21,260 nucleotides of DNA from a virus. Made by a program: the position numbers and the translations under genes. The stretch lies in the IMG/VR virus record IMGVR_UViG_3300017956_000167, positions 1 through 21,260 of that record, one strand, 5' to 3'. This document shows, piece by piece, positions 11,451 through 19,652 of this stretch (the first letter of the stretch is position 1; every line of letters begins with the position of its first letter). The notes beneath the pieces were generated by a model. The model did not search any database and was not told the DNA's origin. It saw only the letters and a program-made list of their open reading frames with translations.

Positions 11451-13094
11451 ATGGAAGACAGTACACTTGTGTCACACAATGCCTGTCCTGAGTGCGGATC
11501 AAGCGATGGCAACGCACTGTACTCAGACGGGCATACTTTTTGTTACGTTTGCAAAACTTATGGCAAAGAAGGAGAAGCCGAATTGATACCGCAACAACAA
11601 ACATATCCTCGCATCAATGGCCTACAAAGAAATCAATCAGTTAAAAAGCACTGGGTTACTGCTGAAATTACAGATAGAAAAATCCAAGAAGAAACATGTC
11701 GTGTATATGGTGTAACTGTTGTTCGTAATGGTACTCAGATTACAGAACATATGTACAAGTATAATGATAAAGATGGTAATCATATAGCTACAAAGTTCAG
11801 ACGTACTCAAGACAAACAGTTCTGGTCTGAAGGCCCACTCAATGAAGCAGGTTTATTTGGTCAGAGTGTTTTTGGTAAAGGTGGTAAATACATCACAGTG
11901 TGTGAAGGTGAGATAGATGCGATGTCTGCCTATCAGTTGCTTGGTTCTAAGTGGCCTGTTGTGTCTATCAAGAATGGTGCGGCAAGTGCATACAAGAACT
12001 GCCAACAATCACTGGACTACCTCAACAAGTTCGATCAGATTGTACTATGCTTTGACAATGATAAGGCTGGGCGTGAAGCACAACAACAAGTAGCCCGACT
12101 GTTTGAGCCAAACAAATGTAAGATCATGAGCCTTGATCTGAAGGATGCTAACGAGTATCTCAAGACAGGACAACGTGAGAAGTTTGTTCGACAGTGGTGG
12201 GATGCATCAACGTATACACCTGCTGGTATCATCAACCTTGCGGATCTTGGAACTTCTCTGTATGAGGAAGCACACTATCAGACCTGTCTATATCCTTGGC
12301 CTAAACTAAACGAGAAGACCTATGGTATGCGTACTGGTGAGCTAGTGACGTTCACATCAGGTGCAGGTATGGGTAAGTCCAGCATCATGCGTGAGCTAAT
12401 GCATCACATCATGTCAAACACAGAAGATAACATTGGTGTGCTTGCTCTTGAAGAGAACACACGTAACACTGCGTTCAATATTATGAGTGTGGAAGCTAAC
12501 GCCAGACTGTACATCAAGGAGATACGTGATCAGTACACACAGGAGCAACTCAACGAGTGGCAGAAAAAGACTATTGGATCTGGTAGGTTCTTTGCCTTTG
12601 ATCATTTTGGTTCTATTGCCAACGATGAAATACTAGATCGTGTACGCTACATGGCAAAGGCACTGGAATGTAAGTGGGTGTTTCTTGATCACTTGTCTAT
12701 CCTTGTTTCAGGTCAGGAAGACAATGGAGATGAACGTAAGTCCATTGATATTCTGATGACCAAGCTGCGTTCTCTTGTTGAAGAGACAGGCATTGGTTTA
12801 TTACTTGTCAGTCACCTACGTAGACCTGCTGGTGATCGTGGACATGAAGATGGACGTGAGGTATCACTCTCTCACCTACGAGGGTCAGCTTCTATTGCTC
12901 ACCTATCTGACGCAGTAGTAGCATTGGAGCGCAACCAACAAGCTGACGATGAGGTAGAAGCTAACACCACAACGATTCGTATTCTAAAGAATAGATATAC
13001 TGGCGAGACAGGTGCAGCTTGCTACTTGCATTATGATAAAGAAACTGGTAGAATGTCACAGATAGATAATCCCTTCATGGAGGAAGAGGCATGA
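11451..13094 (+). CDS. T7 gp4-like DNA primase-helicase
   Basis: This 547-residue protein unwinds the fork and makes primers. The N-terminus is a zinc ribbon (C12, C15, C31, C34). The TOPRIM primase core shows CEGEIDAMSA (151-160) and CFDNDKAGREA (200-210). The C-terminal RecA-like helicase has Walker A SGAGMGKSS (303-311), the ALEEN catalytic-glutamate block (332-336), Walker B FLDHLS (411-416), LLVSHLRRP (451-459) and an arginine-finger segment ILKNRYTGETG (511-521). Length and order match T7 gp4 (566 aa). It overlaps the next gene by 4 bp. The ribosome site is poor (AAAGATG); coupling with the preceding small gene is likely. It should work with the polymerase at 13816. Confidence 0.95.
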   Translation: MEDSTLVSHNACPECGSSDGNALYSDGHTFCYVCKTYGKEGEAELIPQQQTYPRINGLQRNQSVKKHWVTAEITDRKIQEETCRVYGVTVVRNGTQITEHMYKYNDKDGNHIATKFRRTQDKQFWSEGPLNEAGLFGQSVFGKGGKYITVCEGEIDAMSAYQLLGSKWPVVSIKNGAASAYKNCQQSLDYLNKFDQIVLCFDNDKAGREAQQQVARLFEPNKCKIMSLDLKDANEYLKTGQREKFVRQWWDASTYTPAGIINLADLGTSLYEEAHYQTCLYPWPKLNEKTYGMRTGELVTFTSGAGMGKSSIMRELMHHIMSNTEDNIGVLALEENTRNTAFNIMSVEANARLYIKEIRDQYTQEQLNEWQKKTIGSGRFFAFDHFGSIANDEILDRVRYMAKALECKWVFLDHLSILVSGQEDNGDERKSIDILMTKLRSLVEETGIGLLLVSHLRRPAGDRGHEDGREVSLSHLRGSASIAHLSDAVVALERNQQADDEVEANTTTIRILKNRYTGETGAACYLHYDKETGRMSQIDNPFMEEEA

Positions 13095-13819
13095 TTTGGA
13101 AGTACAGAACAGAGCAAGATAAAGAGCATGTTGAAAATTACTTAACAGATAAGGGATTATCTTTTAGCTTTGATGAAAGATTACCTGCTTTTTATATAGA
13201 TGATCCTGACCCAAATAAACATTACATAGCTTATCAGTATTATTATACTACAGGTAGATGGGGAGTTATGTATAATAAAAGAAATAAAAATAGAAAACAT
13301 TACATGTGTAGAGATGTAGAAACTTTGGTAAATAAATATATCTTAAAAGATCAAGATGAAGTGAGTGACATGAGAAAACCTTTTGACAAAAGTGTATACG
13401 ATGAAGCAGATAAAGCTGCGAAGGATGCAGCATTTAAATTTATCAGCACCATGAACTATACAACTGTTGATACAACAGAGCGTAAAGACTTTGATATTGT
13501 ATGTAAAGCAAGAACAGAGATACATCACCTCTATGAAGTAGAAGTAAAGTATGCATGGAAAGGAGAGTGGCCTGAGTCTTGGACTGAGATACGTATACCA
13601 CATAGAAAGAAAAGATTGCTGGACAAGTGGAAGAAAGAATATCCCAATGCTCTCTTCACCTTCATGGTATTTCGTAATGATTGTAAAAAGGCTTGGCATA
13701 TTGATGCAAACATTTTACTTGACTGTGAAGTTAAAGAAGCGTATAACAGAAACATAGCTAAAGGAGAAAAGTTCTTTCACATTCCTGTAAAGGATGCGTA
13801 TATAGTAGATATAGAATGA
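13091..13819 (+). CDS. Possible two-part PD-(D/E)XK-like protein between helicase and polymerase
   Basis: This 242-residue protein overlaps both neighbours by 4 bp (ATGA), in a fully coupled replication operon. The N-terminal ~90 residues are rich in Tyr and Asp (FYIDDPDPNKHYIAYQYYYT) and unassigned. From about residue 94 (MRKPFDKSVYDEAD) a second part begins. It contains D133/D135 (ERKDFDIV) and E149-E151-K153 (YEVEVKYAWKG), then WTEIRIPHRKKRLL. The D...E-x-K pattern is that of PD-(D/E)XK nucleases. I recall similar C-terminal parts as free-standing hypothetical proteins in other phages. Met94 could be an internal start, but no clear ribosome site precedes it. A nuclease assisting replication or recombination is a reasonable guess. 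Confidence 0.6.
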   Translation: MIWKYRTEQDKEHVENYLTDKGLSFSFDERLPAFYIDDPDPNKHYIAYQYYYTTGRWGVMYNKRNKNRKHYMCRDVETLVNKYILKDQDEVSDMRKPFDKSVYDEADKAAKDAAFKFISTMNYTTVDTTERKDFDIVCKARTEIHHLYEVEVKYAWKGEWPESWTEIRIPHRKKRLLDKWKKEYPNALFTFMVFRNDCKKAWHIDANILLDCEVKEAYNRNIAKGEKFFHIPVKDAYIVDIE

Positions 13820-15450
13820 TACAAGCAGTTGTTGATATAGAAACAGATAGTCTGAATGCTACAAAGATACATTGTATTGTAGCGCAGCACTATCAAACAG
13901 GTGAGATACGTAAGTGGGTTGGCGAAGAGTGTAAACAGTTTGGCGAGTGGTCTAAAAAGATTGACCAGTACATCATGCACAATGGCATCAGCTTTGATGC
14001 TCCCACTCTGAACCGACTCACTGGTTCTAAGATTAGACCAGATCAAGTAAGAGATACTTTACTTGAATCTCAACTGTACAATCCGGTGCGTGACAAGGGA
14101 CATTCTCTAGCATCTTGGGGTGAACGTCTTGGCTTTTCAAAGCTGGACTTTGAAGAGTTTGATTACTATACACCTGAGATGTTAGAGTATTGTCAACGTG
14201 ACGTAGAGCTAACACGTAAACTAGCACAACAGCTAGAGAAAGAGAGTAAAGGTTTTTCTAAGTACTCGTATGATCTAGAAAGAAACATACGTATCATAAT
14301 TGATAGACAAGAACGTAATGGTTTTGCTTTTAATCTTATGGAAGGACAACTACTACTAGCTCAGTTAGAAGATGAACAACATGAACTAGAGAAACAATCT
14401 GTAGAAATGTTTGAGCCAACAGTAGTTGAACTTAAAACTAAAACTAAGTATATACCATTTAACATAGCAAGTAGAAAGCAGATAGCTGACCGTCTCATGG
14501 ATCGTGGTTGGAAACCAGACAAACATACAGAGAAAGGTAATGTGATTGTGAATGAAGAAGTTCTCTCACACATTGACATGCCTGAAGCTCAGATGTTCAG
14601 TCGTTACTTTCTTCTACAGAAAAGAACTGGTCTACTAAAAGCTTGGATAAAGGAGTGTAGAGATGACTCTCGTGTACATGGTAATGTTCTTACTCTTAAA
14701 ACTATTACTGGTCGCATGGCTCACCACAGTCCCAACATGGCCCAAGTACCAGCAGTATACAGTCCATATGGAAAAGAATGTCGTTCTCTCTGGACAGTAT
14801 CAAACAGAAAGACACACAAACTTGTAGGTACTGATGCTAGTGGTCTTGAACTTAGATGTCTGGCTCACTATATGAATGATCCAACATTTACTAACGAGGT
14901 TCTTACTGGTGACGTACATACTGCAAATCAAAAAGCAGCAGGACTATCTACCAGAGATCAAGCAAAGACTTTTATCTATGCTTTTCTTTATGGTGCTGGT
15001 CCTGCAAAGATAGGTAAGATAGCTGGTGGTTCAGCTAACACAGGACAAAAACTAATATCAAAGTTTCTATCTAATATGCCAGCCCTGAAAAGATTACGTA
15101 ACAATATTCAAGAGGCTGCTCGATCTGGAACTATTCCGGGTCTTGATGGTAGAAAATTACATATACGTTCAGAACATGCTGCACTTAATACTTTACTTCA
15201 AGGTGCAGGTGCTATAGTATGCAAGCAGTGGCTTGTAAACATAGATGAACGTATACGTAAGACAGGGTTAGATGCAAAGCTGGTGGCATCTGTTCACGAT
15301 GAGTATCAGTTTGAGGTAGCTAACTCTGATGTAGAAAGATTTACAAAACTAACAAAGGAGGCAATGTACACAACACAAAGAAACTTTAAATTTAAATGTG
15401 ACCTAGATTCTGACTATAAAGTTGGAAATAATTGGGCAGAAACTCATTAA
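13816..15450 (+). CDS. Family A DNA polymerase, T7-like, with 3'-5' exonuclease
   Basis: This 544-residue replicative polymerase carries proofreading and polymerase domains. Exonuclease motifs are DIE (D7, E9), NGISFDAP (D61) and YCQRDVEL (D129). Polymerase motif A is GTDASGLELR (D340). Motif B is RDQAKTFIYAFLYGAG (R380, K384, Y388, Y392), and motif C is SVHDEYQ (H494, D495). Y388 matches E. coli Pol I F762 and T7 Y526; Tyr here goes with virulent phages in published viral PolA surveys. T7 gp5 has 704 residues. The roughly 160 missing residues lie largely between the exonuclease and motif A, so the thioredoxin-binding insertion of T7 is probably absent. It overlaps the preceding gene by 4 bp. 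Confidence 0.95.
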   Translation: MIQAVVDIETDSLNATKIHCIVAQHYQTGEIRKWVGEECKQFGEWSKKIDQYIMHNGISFDAPTLNRLTGSKIRPDQVRDTLLESQLYNPVRDKGHSLASWGERLGFSKLDFEEFDYYTPEMLEYCQRDVELTRKLAQQLEKESKGFSKYSYDLERNIRIIIDRQERNGFAFNLMEGQLLLAQLEDEQHELEKQSVEMFEPTVVELKTKTKYIPFNIASRKQIADRLMDRGWKPDKHTEKGNVIVNEEVLSHIDMPEAQMFSRYFLLQKRTGLLKAWIKECRDDSRVHGNVLTLKTITGRMAHHSPNMAQVPAVYSPYGKECRSLWTVSNRKTHKLVGTDASGLELRCLAHYMNDPTFTNEVLTGDVHTANQKAAGLSTRDQAKTFIYAFLYGAGPAKIGKIAGGSANTGQKLISKFLSNMPALKRLRNNIQEAARSGTIPGLDGRKLHIRSEHAALNTLLQGAGAIVCKQWLVNIDERIRKTGLDAKLVASVHDEYQFEVANSDVERFTKLTKEAMYTTQRNFKFKCDLDSDYKVGNNWAETH

Positions 15451-15455
15451 AGTTG

Positions 15456-15484
15456 TTGACAAACGAATCACTTTATGATACTGT
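15456..15484 (+). promoter_or_regulatory. Probable promoter for the SSB gene
   Basis: A perfect TTGACA (15456-15461) is followed after 17 nt by TACTGT (15479-15484). An upstream TGA makes an extended -10. It lies in the 107-bp gap between polymerase and SSB genes, one of the few true intergenic gaps, which supports a regulatory role. Confidence 0.6.
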
Positions 15485-15490
15485 CCTCAT

Positions 15491-15536
15491 GTTGTTTAGT
15501 AGTAGACAACGTAACTCAAGGCTGGAATGGTCCAGC
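15491..15536 (+). other. Two hairpins in the leader of the SSB gene
   Basis: GTTGTTTA/TAGACAAC (15491-15498 with 15503-15510, loop GTAG, one G-T pair) and GCTGGA/TCCAGC (15521-15526 with 15531-15536, loop ATGG) lie between the SSB promoter and its ribosome site. They would form the 5' leader of the message. A role in RNA stability or translation control is inferred. Confidence 0.55.
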
Positions 15537-15557
15537 GGAAACTAAATGGAGAACTAA

Positions 15558-16016
15558 ATGAAAGATCCAATCTATATCACTGGTAAATGTCACTATGCTT
15601 CAATCACTGAACCGAATACAAAGTTCGATCCGGTGTGGAGTATTCAAGTAGAAGTGAACGATGATAACCGTTCTGTAGTCGAGAGTGCAGGACTTCCAAT
15701 CGCCAATAAAGGAGATGAGCGTGGCGATTTTGTAACAATTAAACGTAAAGTATATCGTAAAGATGGTAGCGAACGTCAGGCTCCCATTGTAAAAGACTCT
15801 CAGAATAATTTGTGGAATGGTAAATTAATTGCCAATGGTAGTTTGGTAAACGTCAAAGCAATTCCATATGATTGGAACTATGCAGGTAAATCAGGCGTAT
15901 CTGCTGACCTTGCCGCTGTTCAGGTTGTAGACTTTATTGAATACACTGATGGCAGGGAAGATTTTGCCCCCGTCTCTGGTGGATACGTACAAGAATCTAC
16001 CTCAGTGCCGTTCTAA
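15558..16016 (+). CDS. Single-stranded DNA-binding protein (T7 gp2.5-like)
   Basis: This 152-residue protein starts at 15558 (GGAG 6 nt upstream). It reads as a beta-rich OB-type protein: MKDPIYITGKCHYASITEPN, then FDPVWSIQVEV, KRKVYRKDG, NGSLVNVKAIPYDWNYAG and SADLAAVQVVDFIEY. It ends in SVPF; a terminal aromatic residue is typical of SSB tails that dock partner proteins, although this tail is less acidic than most. Its place after polymerase and primase-helicase, with its own promoter and terminator, fits the ssDNA-binding role of T7 gp2.5. Sequence identity to gp2.5 is not strong by eye. Confidence 0.75.
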   Translation: MKDPIYITGKCHYASITEPNTKFDPVWSIQVEVNDDNRSVVESAGLPIANKGDERGDFVTIKRKVYRKDGSERQAPIVKDSQNNLWNGKLIANGSLVNVKAIPYDWNYAGKSGVSADLAAVQVVDFIEYTDGREDFAPVSGGYVQESTSVPF

Positions 16017-16026
16017 TCTAAGGAGA

Positions 16027-16065
16027 GGGGGAGTAGTATTCGCTGTTGCTGCTCCCCCATTTTTT
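16027..16065 (+). terminator. Intrinsic terminator that ends at the next start codon
   Basis: GGGGGAGTAGTA (16027-16038) pairs with TGCTGCTCCCCC (16047-16058) over 12 bp with two G-T pairs and an 8-nt loop. Six T (16060-16065) follow and touch the ATG at 16066. It should end most SSB transcription and leaves the exonuclease gene without an ordinary ribosome site. Confidence 0.88.
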
Positions 16066-16935
16066 ATGAAAAATATAGATACATTAGTCTCAGATATATA
16101 TGAACTATTTAATCTCACTCCATTGGAGATGGACGAGAAGGAGGTAGACAAACATATAGATAACTTTGGAGAAATGCTGAAGGTACATATCAAAAGCTTT
16201 CTCTATGAAGTTCCCAGAGATAGAAGTAATTTAAGATTATCTTCGATTGGTAAACCTGATCGTCAGATATGGTATGACATACATAGAAAGTTAGATGGAA
16301 CACAATTAAAACCATCTACACGTATTAAGTTTTTGTATGGATATATTCTTGAAGAGCTTTTACTTTTGTGTGCTTCTATTGCTGGACACTCTGTCACAGA
16401 TCAACAGAAAGAAGTCTCTGTTGGTGGCGTCTTAGGACATCAGGACTCTATCATAGATGGTGTTCTTGTTGATTGTAAGTCAGCAAGTGGTAATGGTTTT
16501 AAAAAGTTTAAGTTTAATACTTTGTTAGAAGATGATCCCTTTGGTTATATTGCACAGATATCTGCATATGCTCAAGCAAATGGCTTAGATCAAGCAGCTT
16601 TCCTTGCAATAGATAAATCAACTGGAGAAATATGTTTATCTAAAGTACATAACATGGAGTTTATTAATGCAGAAGCTCGTGTTAACTCTCTTAAACAAGT
16701 TGTATCAAATGATCAGCCACCTACTAGGTGCTTTCCTGATCTTCCTGATGGCAAGTCTGGCAATCGTAAGTTGGGTATTAACTGTGTGTATTGCAGCCAC
16801 AAGTCGGAGTGTTGGTCTGATGCTAATCAAGGTAAAGGCTTACGTGTTTTTCAATATGCAAAGGGTAAAAGGTTTCTTACACATGTAGAAAAGGAACCTG
16901 ATGTAGAAGAAGTATATGCACTGGAAGTTTCATAG
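16066..16935 (+). CDS. PD-(D/E)XK exonuclease (RecB/Cas4-like)
   Basis: This 289-residue protein has the RecB-type nuclease motifs. R66 lies in GKPDRQIWYD, a helix carries E97, LGHQDSIIDG supplies H125 and D127, LVDCKSAS supplies D136 and K138, and YIAQISAYA is the Q-x3-Y motif (Q164, Y168). Four C-terminal cysteines (C222, C240, C243, C249, including CVYCSHKSEC) could bind iron-sulfur or zinc. The Cas4-type N-terminal cysteine is not present. It probably resects or degrades DNA, in a role like T7 gp6 or gp3. The ATG at 16066 touches the terminator's T-tract and has no ribosome site; earlier in-frame starts would lie inside the SSB gene. Confidence 0.85.
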   Translation: MKNIDTLVSDIYELFNLTPLEMDEKEVDKHIDNFGEMLKVHIKSFLYEVPRDRSNLRLSSIGKPDRQIWYDIHRKLDGTQLKPSTRIKFLYGYILEELLLLCASIAGHSVTDQQKEVSVGGVLGHQDSIIDGVLVDCKSASGNGFKKFKFNTLLEDDPFGYIAQISAYAQANGLDQAAFLAIDKSTGEICLSKVHNMEFINAEARVNSLKQVVSNDQPPTRCFPDLPDGKSGNRKLGINCVYCSHKSECWSDANQGKGLRVFQYAKGKRFLTHVEKEPDVEEVYALEVS

Positions 16936-17305
16936 TAAACCAGACACAATAAATAACTTTGGGTTTGTCTATCTTATTACAAACAAAAAAACAAAGAAAG
17001 CTTACATAGGTTGTAAGCAATACTTTGTTAAACGAAATGGTAAGAATGTCGAATCAAACTGGAGATCCTATACTGGATCAAGTAAGTATCTGAATGAAGA
17101 TATTAAAAAACTTGGTAAGAAAAACTTTACGTTTAAAATTTTATTAGAGTGTAAGAACAAAAGAAGTTTAAGATATTATGAGTGTTATTATCAAATGTTA
17201 CATAAAGTATTAACAACAACATTGGAGGGTACGGATGAGCCAGCTTACTATAACAATTATGTAGGTGGTAAATTCTATCGTCCAGTTCAAGAGCTAGATG
17301 TCTGA
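16916..17305 (+). CDS. Free-standing GIY-YIG endonuclease
   Basis: This 129-residue protein opens its domain with GFVYLITNKKTKKAYIGCKQ, where FVY and YIG are the two signature triplets (Y19, Y30). The catalytic-type Arg (R50 in NWRSYTGSSKYL) and Glu (E89 in YYECYYQ) are in order. There is no obvious DNA-binding tail, as in small Seg-like or homing endonucleases of phages. It overlaps the exonuclease gene by 20 bp and the next gene by 8 bp. The gene looks richer in A+T than nrdA nearby, as expected of a mobile gene. It could be a homing endonuclease or a domesticated nuclease. Confidence 0.75.
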   Translation: MHWKFHSKPDTINNFGFVYLITNKKTKKAYIGCKQYFVKRNGKNVESNWRSYTGSSKYLNEDIKKLGKKNFTFKILLECKNKRSLRYYECYYQMLHKVLTTTLEGTDEPAYYNNYVGGKFYRPVQELDV

Positions 17306-17612
17306 AGAGTTTGGAAATCTATACGATTTAGCTGAAAAAAATTCAGATAGATCTTTATACATTGCAATAATTCTTCAGGCTCTTCTTGACTTGACTAAAC
17401 CAAAAGAGTATGATGAAACAATTCAAACAGCAATCCAGCGTGATCAAGCAAGCGCATGGGTGTTTGCTTCTATTGGTGTAACGTGTGATAATTTTGTTGA
17501 GACTTGTGAGCTTGCAGGTTTCGAACCAAGAACAGTTAGGAACTTTGCATTAAAAGCAATAACATCAGGGGATATAAATGAAATTAGAAGAAGACTCCAC
17601 TCATTCCTATGA
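17298..17612 (+). CDS. Conserved phage protein of unknown function (R-Q-ASAWVF type)
   Basis: This 104-residue protein begins MSEEFGNLYDLAEKNSDRSL and contains YIAIILQALLDLTKP. It ends its conserved part with ASAWVFASIGVTCDNFVETC and ELAGFEPRTVR. I recall small phage and prophage proteins with an xExxxWlf...FxxvCxlAGldPxxvR pattern, annotated as hypothetical. It looks all-helical. Its last 35 bp are shared with the DUF3310 gene. No function is known to me. Confidence 0.7.
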   Translation: MSEEFGNLYDLAEKNSDRSLYIAIILQALLDLTKPKEYDETIQTAIQRDQASAWVFASIGVTCDNFVETCELAGFEPRTVRNFALKAITSGDINEIRRRLHSFL

Positions 17613-17868
17613 GAACAGAGATGCTTATATTCTTAGACGTATGAAAGAATCTGCATTAGAAGAACAGATAGGTGGCAGCCACTATAAAGATTGTCAGATA
17701 CAACCAGTAGAGTATATAGTTAGAAATGGTTTAGACTTTCTTGAAGGTAACATTATTAAATACACAACAAGGCACAGAACAAAAGGACAAGGTAAAGAGG
17801 ACATACAAAAGGTAATACATTATGCGGAAATGATTCTGCATTTTTACTACGAGGGGCAAGATGATTAA
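17578..17868 (+). CDS. DUF3310 family protein
   Basis: This 96-residue protein has GGGGA 7 nt before its ATG. The core GGSHYKDCQIQPVEYIVRNG, then LEGNIIKYTTRHRTKGQGKE and DIQKVIHYAEMIL, matches DUF3310. That family is widespread in phages, often beside nucleotide-metabolism genes and sometimes called a nucleotide kinase-like protein without proof. The adjacent nrdA overlaps its end by 8 bp, which supports a link to dNTP supply. Confidence 0.85.
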   Translation: MKLEEDSTHSYENRDAYILRRMKESALEEQIGGSHYKDCQIQPVEYIVRNGLDFLEGNIIKYTTRHRTKGQGKEDIQKVIHYAEMILHFYYEGQDD

Positions 17869-19651
17869 CGACATTATTAAAGTTTCTCCAGAGAGAGATG
17901 ACTTATTCGATGAACTTGGGATAGCTCGACTTAAAGAATCTTACATGATGGACCATGAGCTATCTCCACAAGAGAGGTTTGCATATGTTTCCAGATGTTT
18001 TGGCACTAATGAAGAACATGCTCAAAGGCTTTATGAATATTCTTCAAAGCATTGGTTATCCTATTCAACTCCTATACTATCATATGGGCGTTCCCGGCGT
18101 GGCCTTCCTATTAGCTGTTATCTTAATTATATACACGATAGTGCAGAGGGTTTAGTTGATAACTTATCAGAAACGAATTGGCTTAGTATGCTTGGCGGTG
18201 GTGTTGGTATTGGCTTTGGTATTCGCTCTAGCGATGATAAGAGTACTGGAGTCATGCCACATCTCAAGATGTACGACTCCTCTAGTCTTGCTTATAGACA
18301 AGGACGCACAAGACGAGGATCATATGCGGCATACTTAGACATCTCACACCCAGATGTATTAATGTTTCTTGAGATGCGAAAGCCTACTGGCGATCAGAAC
18401 TTTCGTTGTCTTAACATGCATCATGGTATTAATATATCAGATGAGTTTATGAATGTGCTTGAACACTGCATGGTCAATCCATATGCTGATGATACTTGGG
18501 ACTTGGTTGATCCACACAGTAAGAAAGTATGCGATGTAGTCTCTGCTAAAGAACTGTGGCAACGTATTCTAGAGATGCGTATGCAGACAGGAGAACCTTA
18601 CTTACACTTTATAGATAAGTCTAATGCTGAGATGCCATCATGGTTGAAGCAGAGAGACTTAAAAATAAATCAATCTAATCTTTGTTCAGAGATTATCCTA
18701 CCAACATCTGTAGACAGGACGGCAGTATGCTGCTTATCTTCTGTTAATCTAGAATACTTTGATGAATGGTCTAAAGACAAATACTTTCTTATGGATACAC
18801 TGGAGATGTTAGATAATGTTCTACAATCTTTTATTGAAGAAGCTCCTGATAGTATTAGTCGTGCTAAGTTTTCCGCTATGCGTGAACGCTCAGTCGGTGT
18901 TGGAGCATTGGGATTCCATGCCTACTTGCAAGCTAAGAACATTCCATTTGAATCAGCAATGGCTAAGTCAATCAACATGCGAATGTTTAAACACATACGA
19001 ACAGAACTTGATCGTGCAAACAGAGGCTTGGCAGTCCTTCGAGGAGAAGCACCTGATGCAGCAGGAACAGGGTTACGTTGTTCTCATGTCATGGCAATTG
19101 CCCCTAACGCTTCAAGTTCGATTATCATGGGAAACACATCACCCTCAATTGAACCTTGGAGAGCTAACGCCTATCGCCAAGATACTCTTAGTGGTTCCTT
19201 TCTAAATAAGAACAAGTTCTTAGATAAGATAATCAAAGAGAAGTGTGAGAAAGATAGTAAGCTAAACTATGATCGTATCTGGTCAAGTGTTATAGCTAAT
19301 GATGGATCTGTGCAGCACCTACGTTGTCTTGAACCAGAGGAGAAAGAAGTATTCAAGACTGCTATGGAGATAGATCAAAGATGGGTGATTGAACATGCAG
19401 CAGATAGACAGCAGTACATAGATCAGTCTCAGTCTCTGAATGTTTTCTTCAGACCAGATGTTGACATAAAGTATCTACATGCTGTACACTTCATGGCATG
19501 GAAGAAAGGTCTGAAGACTATGTACTATTGTAGATCAGAGAAGATTGGTAAGGCTGATAAGGTCAGTCGTAAGATAGAACGTCAGATCATTGACGAGTTA
19601 AGTATGGAAGCACTTGCTTCTGGTGAAGAATGTCTAGCATGTGAGGGGTGA
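17861..19651 (+). CDS. nrdA: Ribonucleoside-diphosphate reductase alpha subunit (class Ia)
   Basis: This 596-residue enzyme makes deoxyribonucleotides from ribonucleotides together with NrdB. The substrate and radical site shows C86 (ISCYLNYI), NLCSE with N273, C275 and E277, and C290 (VCCLSSVNL). These correspond to E. coli C225, N437, C439, E441 and C462. The radical-path tyrosine pair is in TMYYCRSE, and the redox tail is C591 and C594 (ECLACEG). E. coli NrdA has 761 residues. The N-terminal ATP-cone is missing here, so the usual dATP shut-off is probably lost, as in several phage enzymes. Host thioredoxin or glutaredoxin must reduce the tail, since none is seen in the window. Confidence 0.96.
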   Translation: MINDIIKVSPERDDLFDELGIARLKESYMMDHELSPQERFAYVSRCFGTNEEHAQRLYEYSSKHWLSYSTPILSYGRSRRGLPISCYLNYIHDSAEGLVDNLSETNWLSMLGGGVGIGFGIRSSDDKSTGVMPHLKMYDSSSLAYRQGRTRRGSYAAYLDISHPDVLMFLEMRKPTGDQNFRCLNMHHGINISDEFMNVLEHCMVNPYADDTWDLVDPHSKKVCDVVSAKELWQRILEMRMQTGEPYLHFIDKSNAEMPSWLKQRDLKINQSNLCSEIILPTSVDRTAVCCLSSVNLEYFDEWSKDKYFLMDTLEMLDNVLQSFIEEAPDSISRAKFSAMRERSVGVGALGFHAYLQAKNIPFESAMAKSINMRMFKHIRTELDRANRGLAVLRGEAPDAAGTGLRCSHVMAIAPNASSSIIMGNTSPSIEPWRANAYRQDTLSGSFLNKNKFLDKIIKEKCEKDSKLNYDRIWSSVIANDGSVQHLRCLEPEEKEVFKTAMEIDQRWVIEHAADRQQYIDQSQSLNVFFRPDVDIKYLHAVHFMAWKKGLKTMYYCRSEKIGKADKVSRKIERQIIDELSMEALASGEECLACEG

Positions 19652-19652
19652 C

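Noticed and set aside
13343-13699. A leftward 118-residue ORF with hydrophobic stretches
   Set aside because: It is a shadow of the 13091 gene; apparent membrane segments arise from antisense Lys/Glu codons.
18816-19205. A rightward 129-residue ORF that begins with a signal-like sequence
   Set aside because: It lies wholly in another frame of nrdA, whose motifs run through the region without break, and has no ribosome site.
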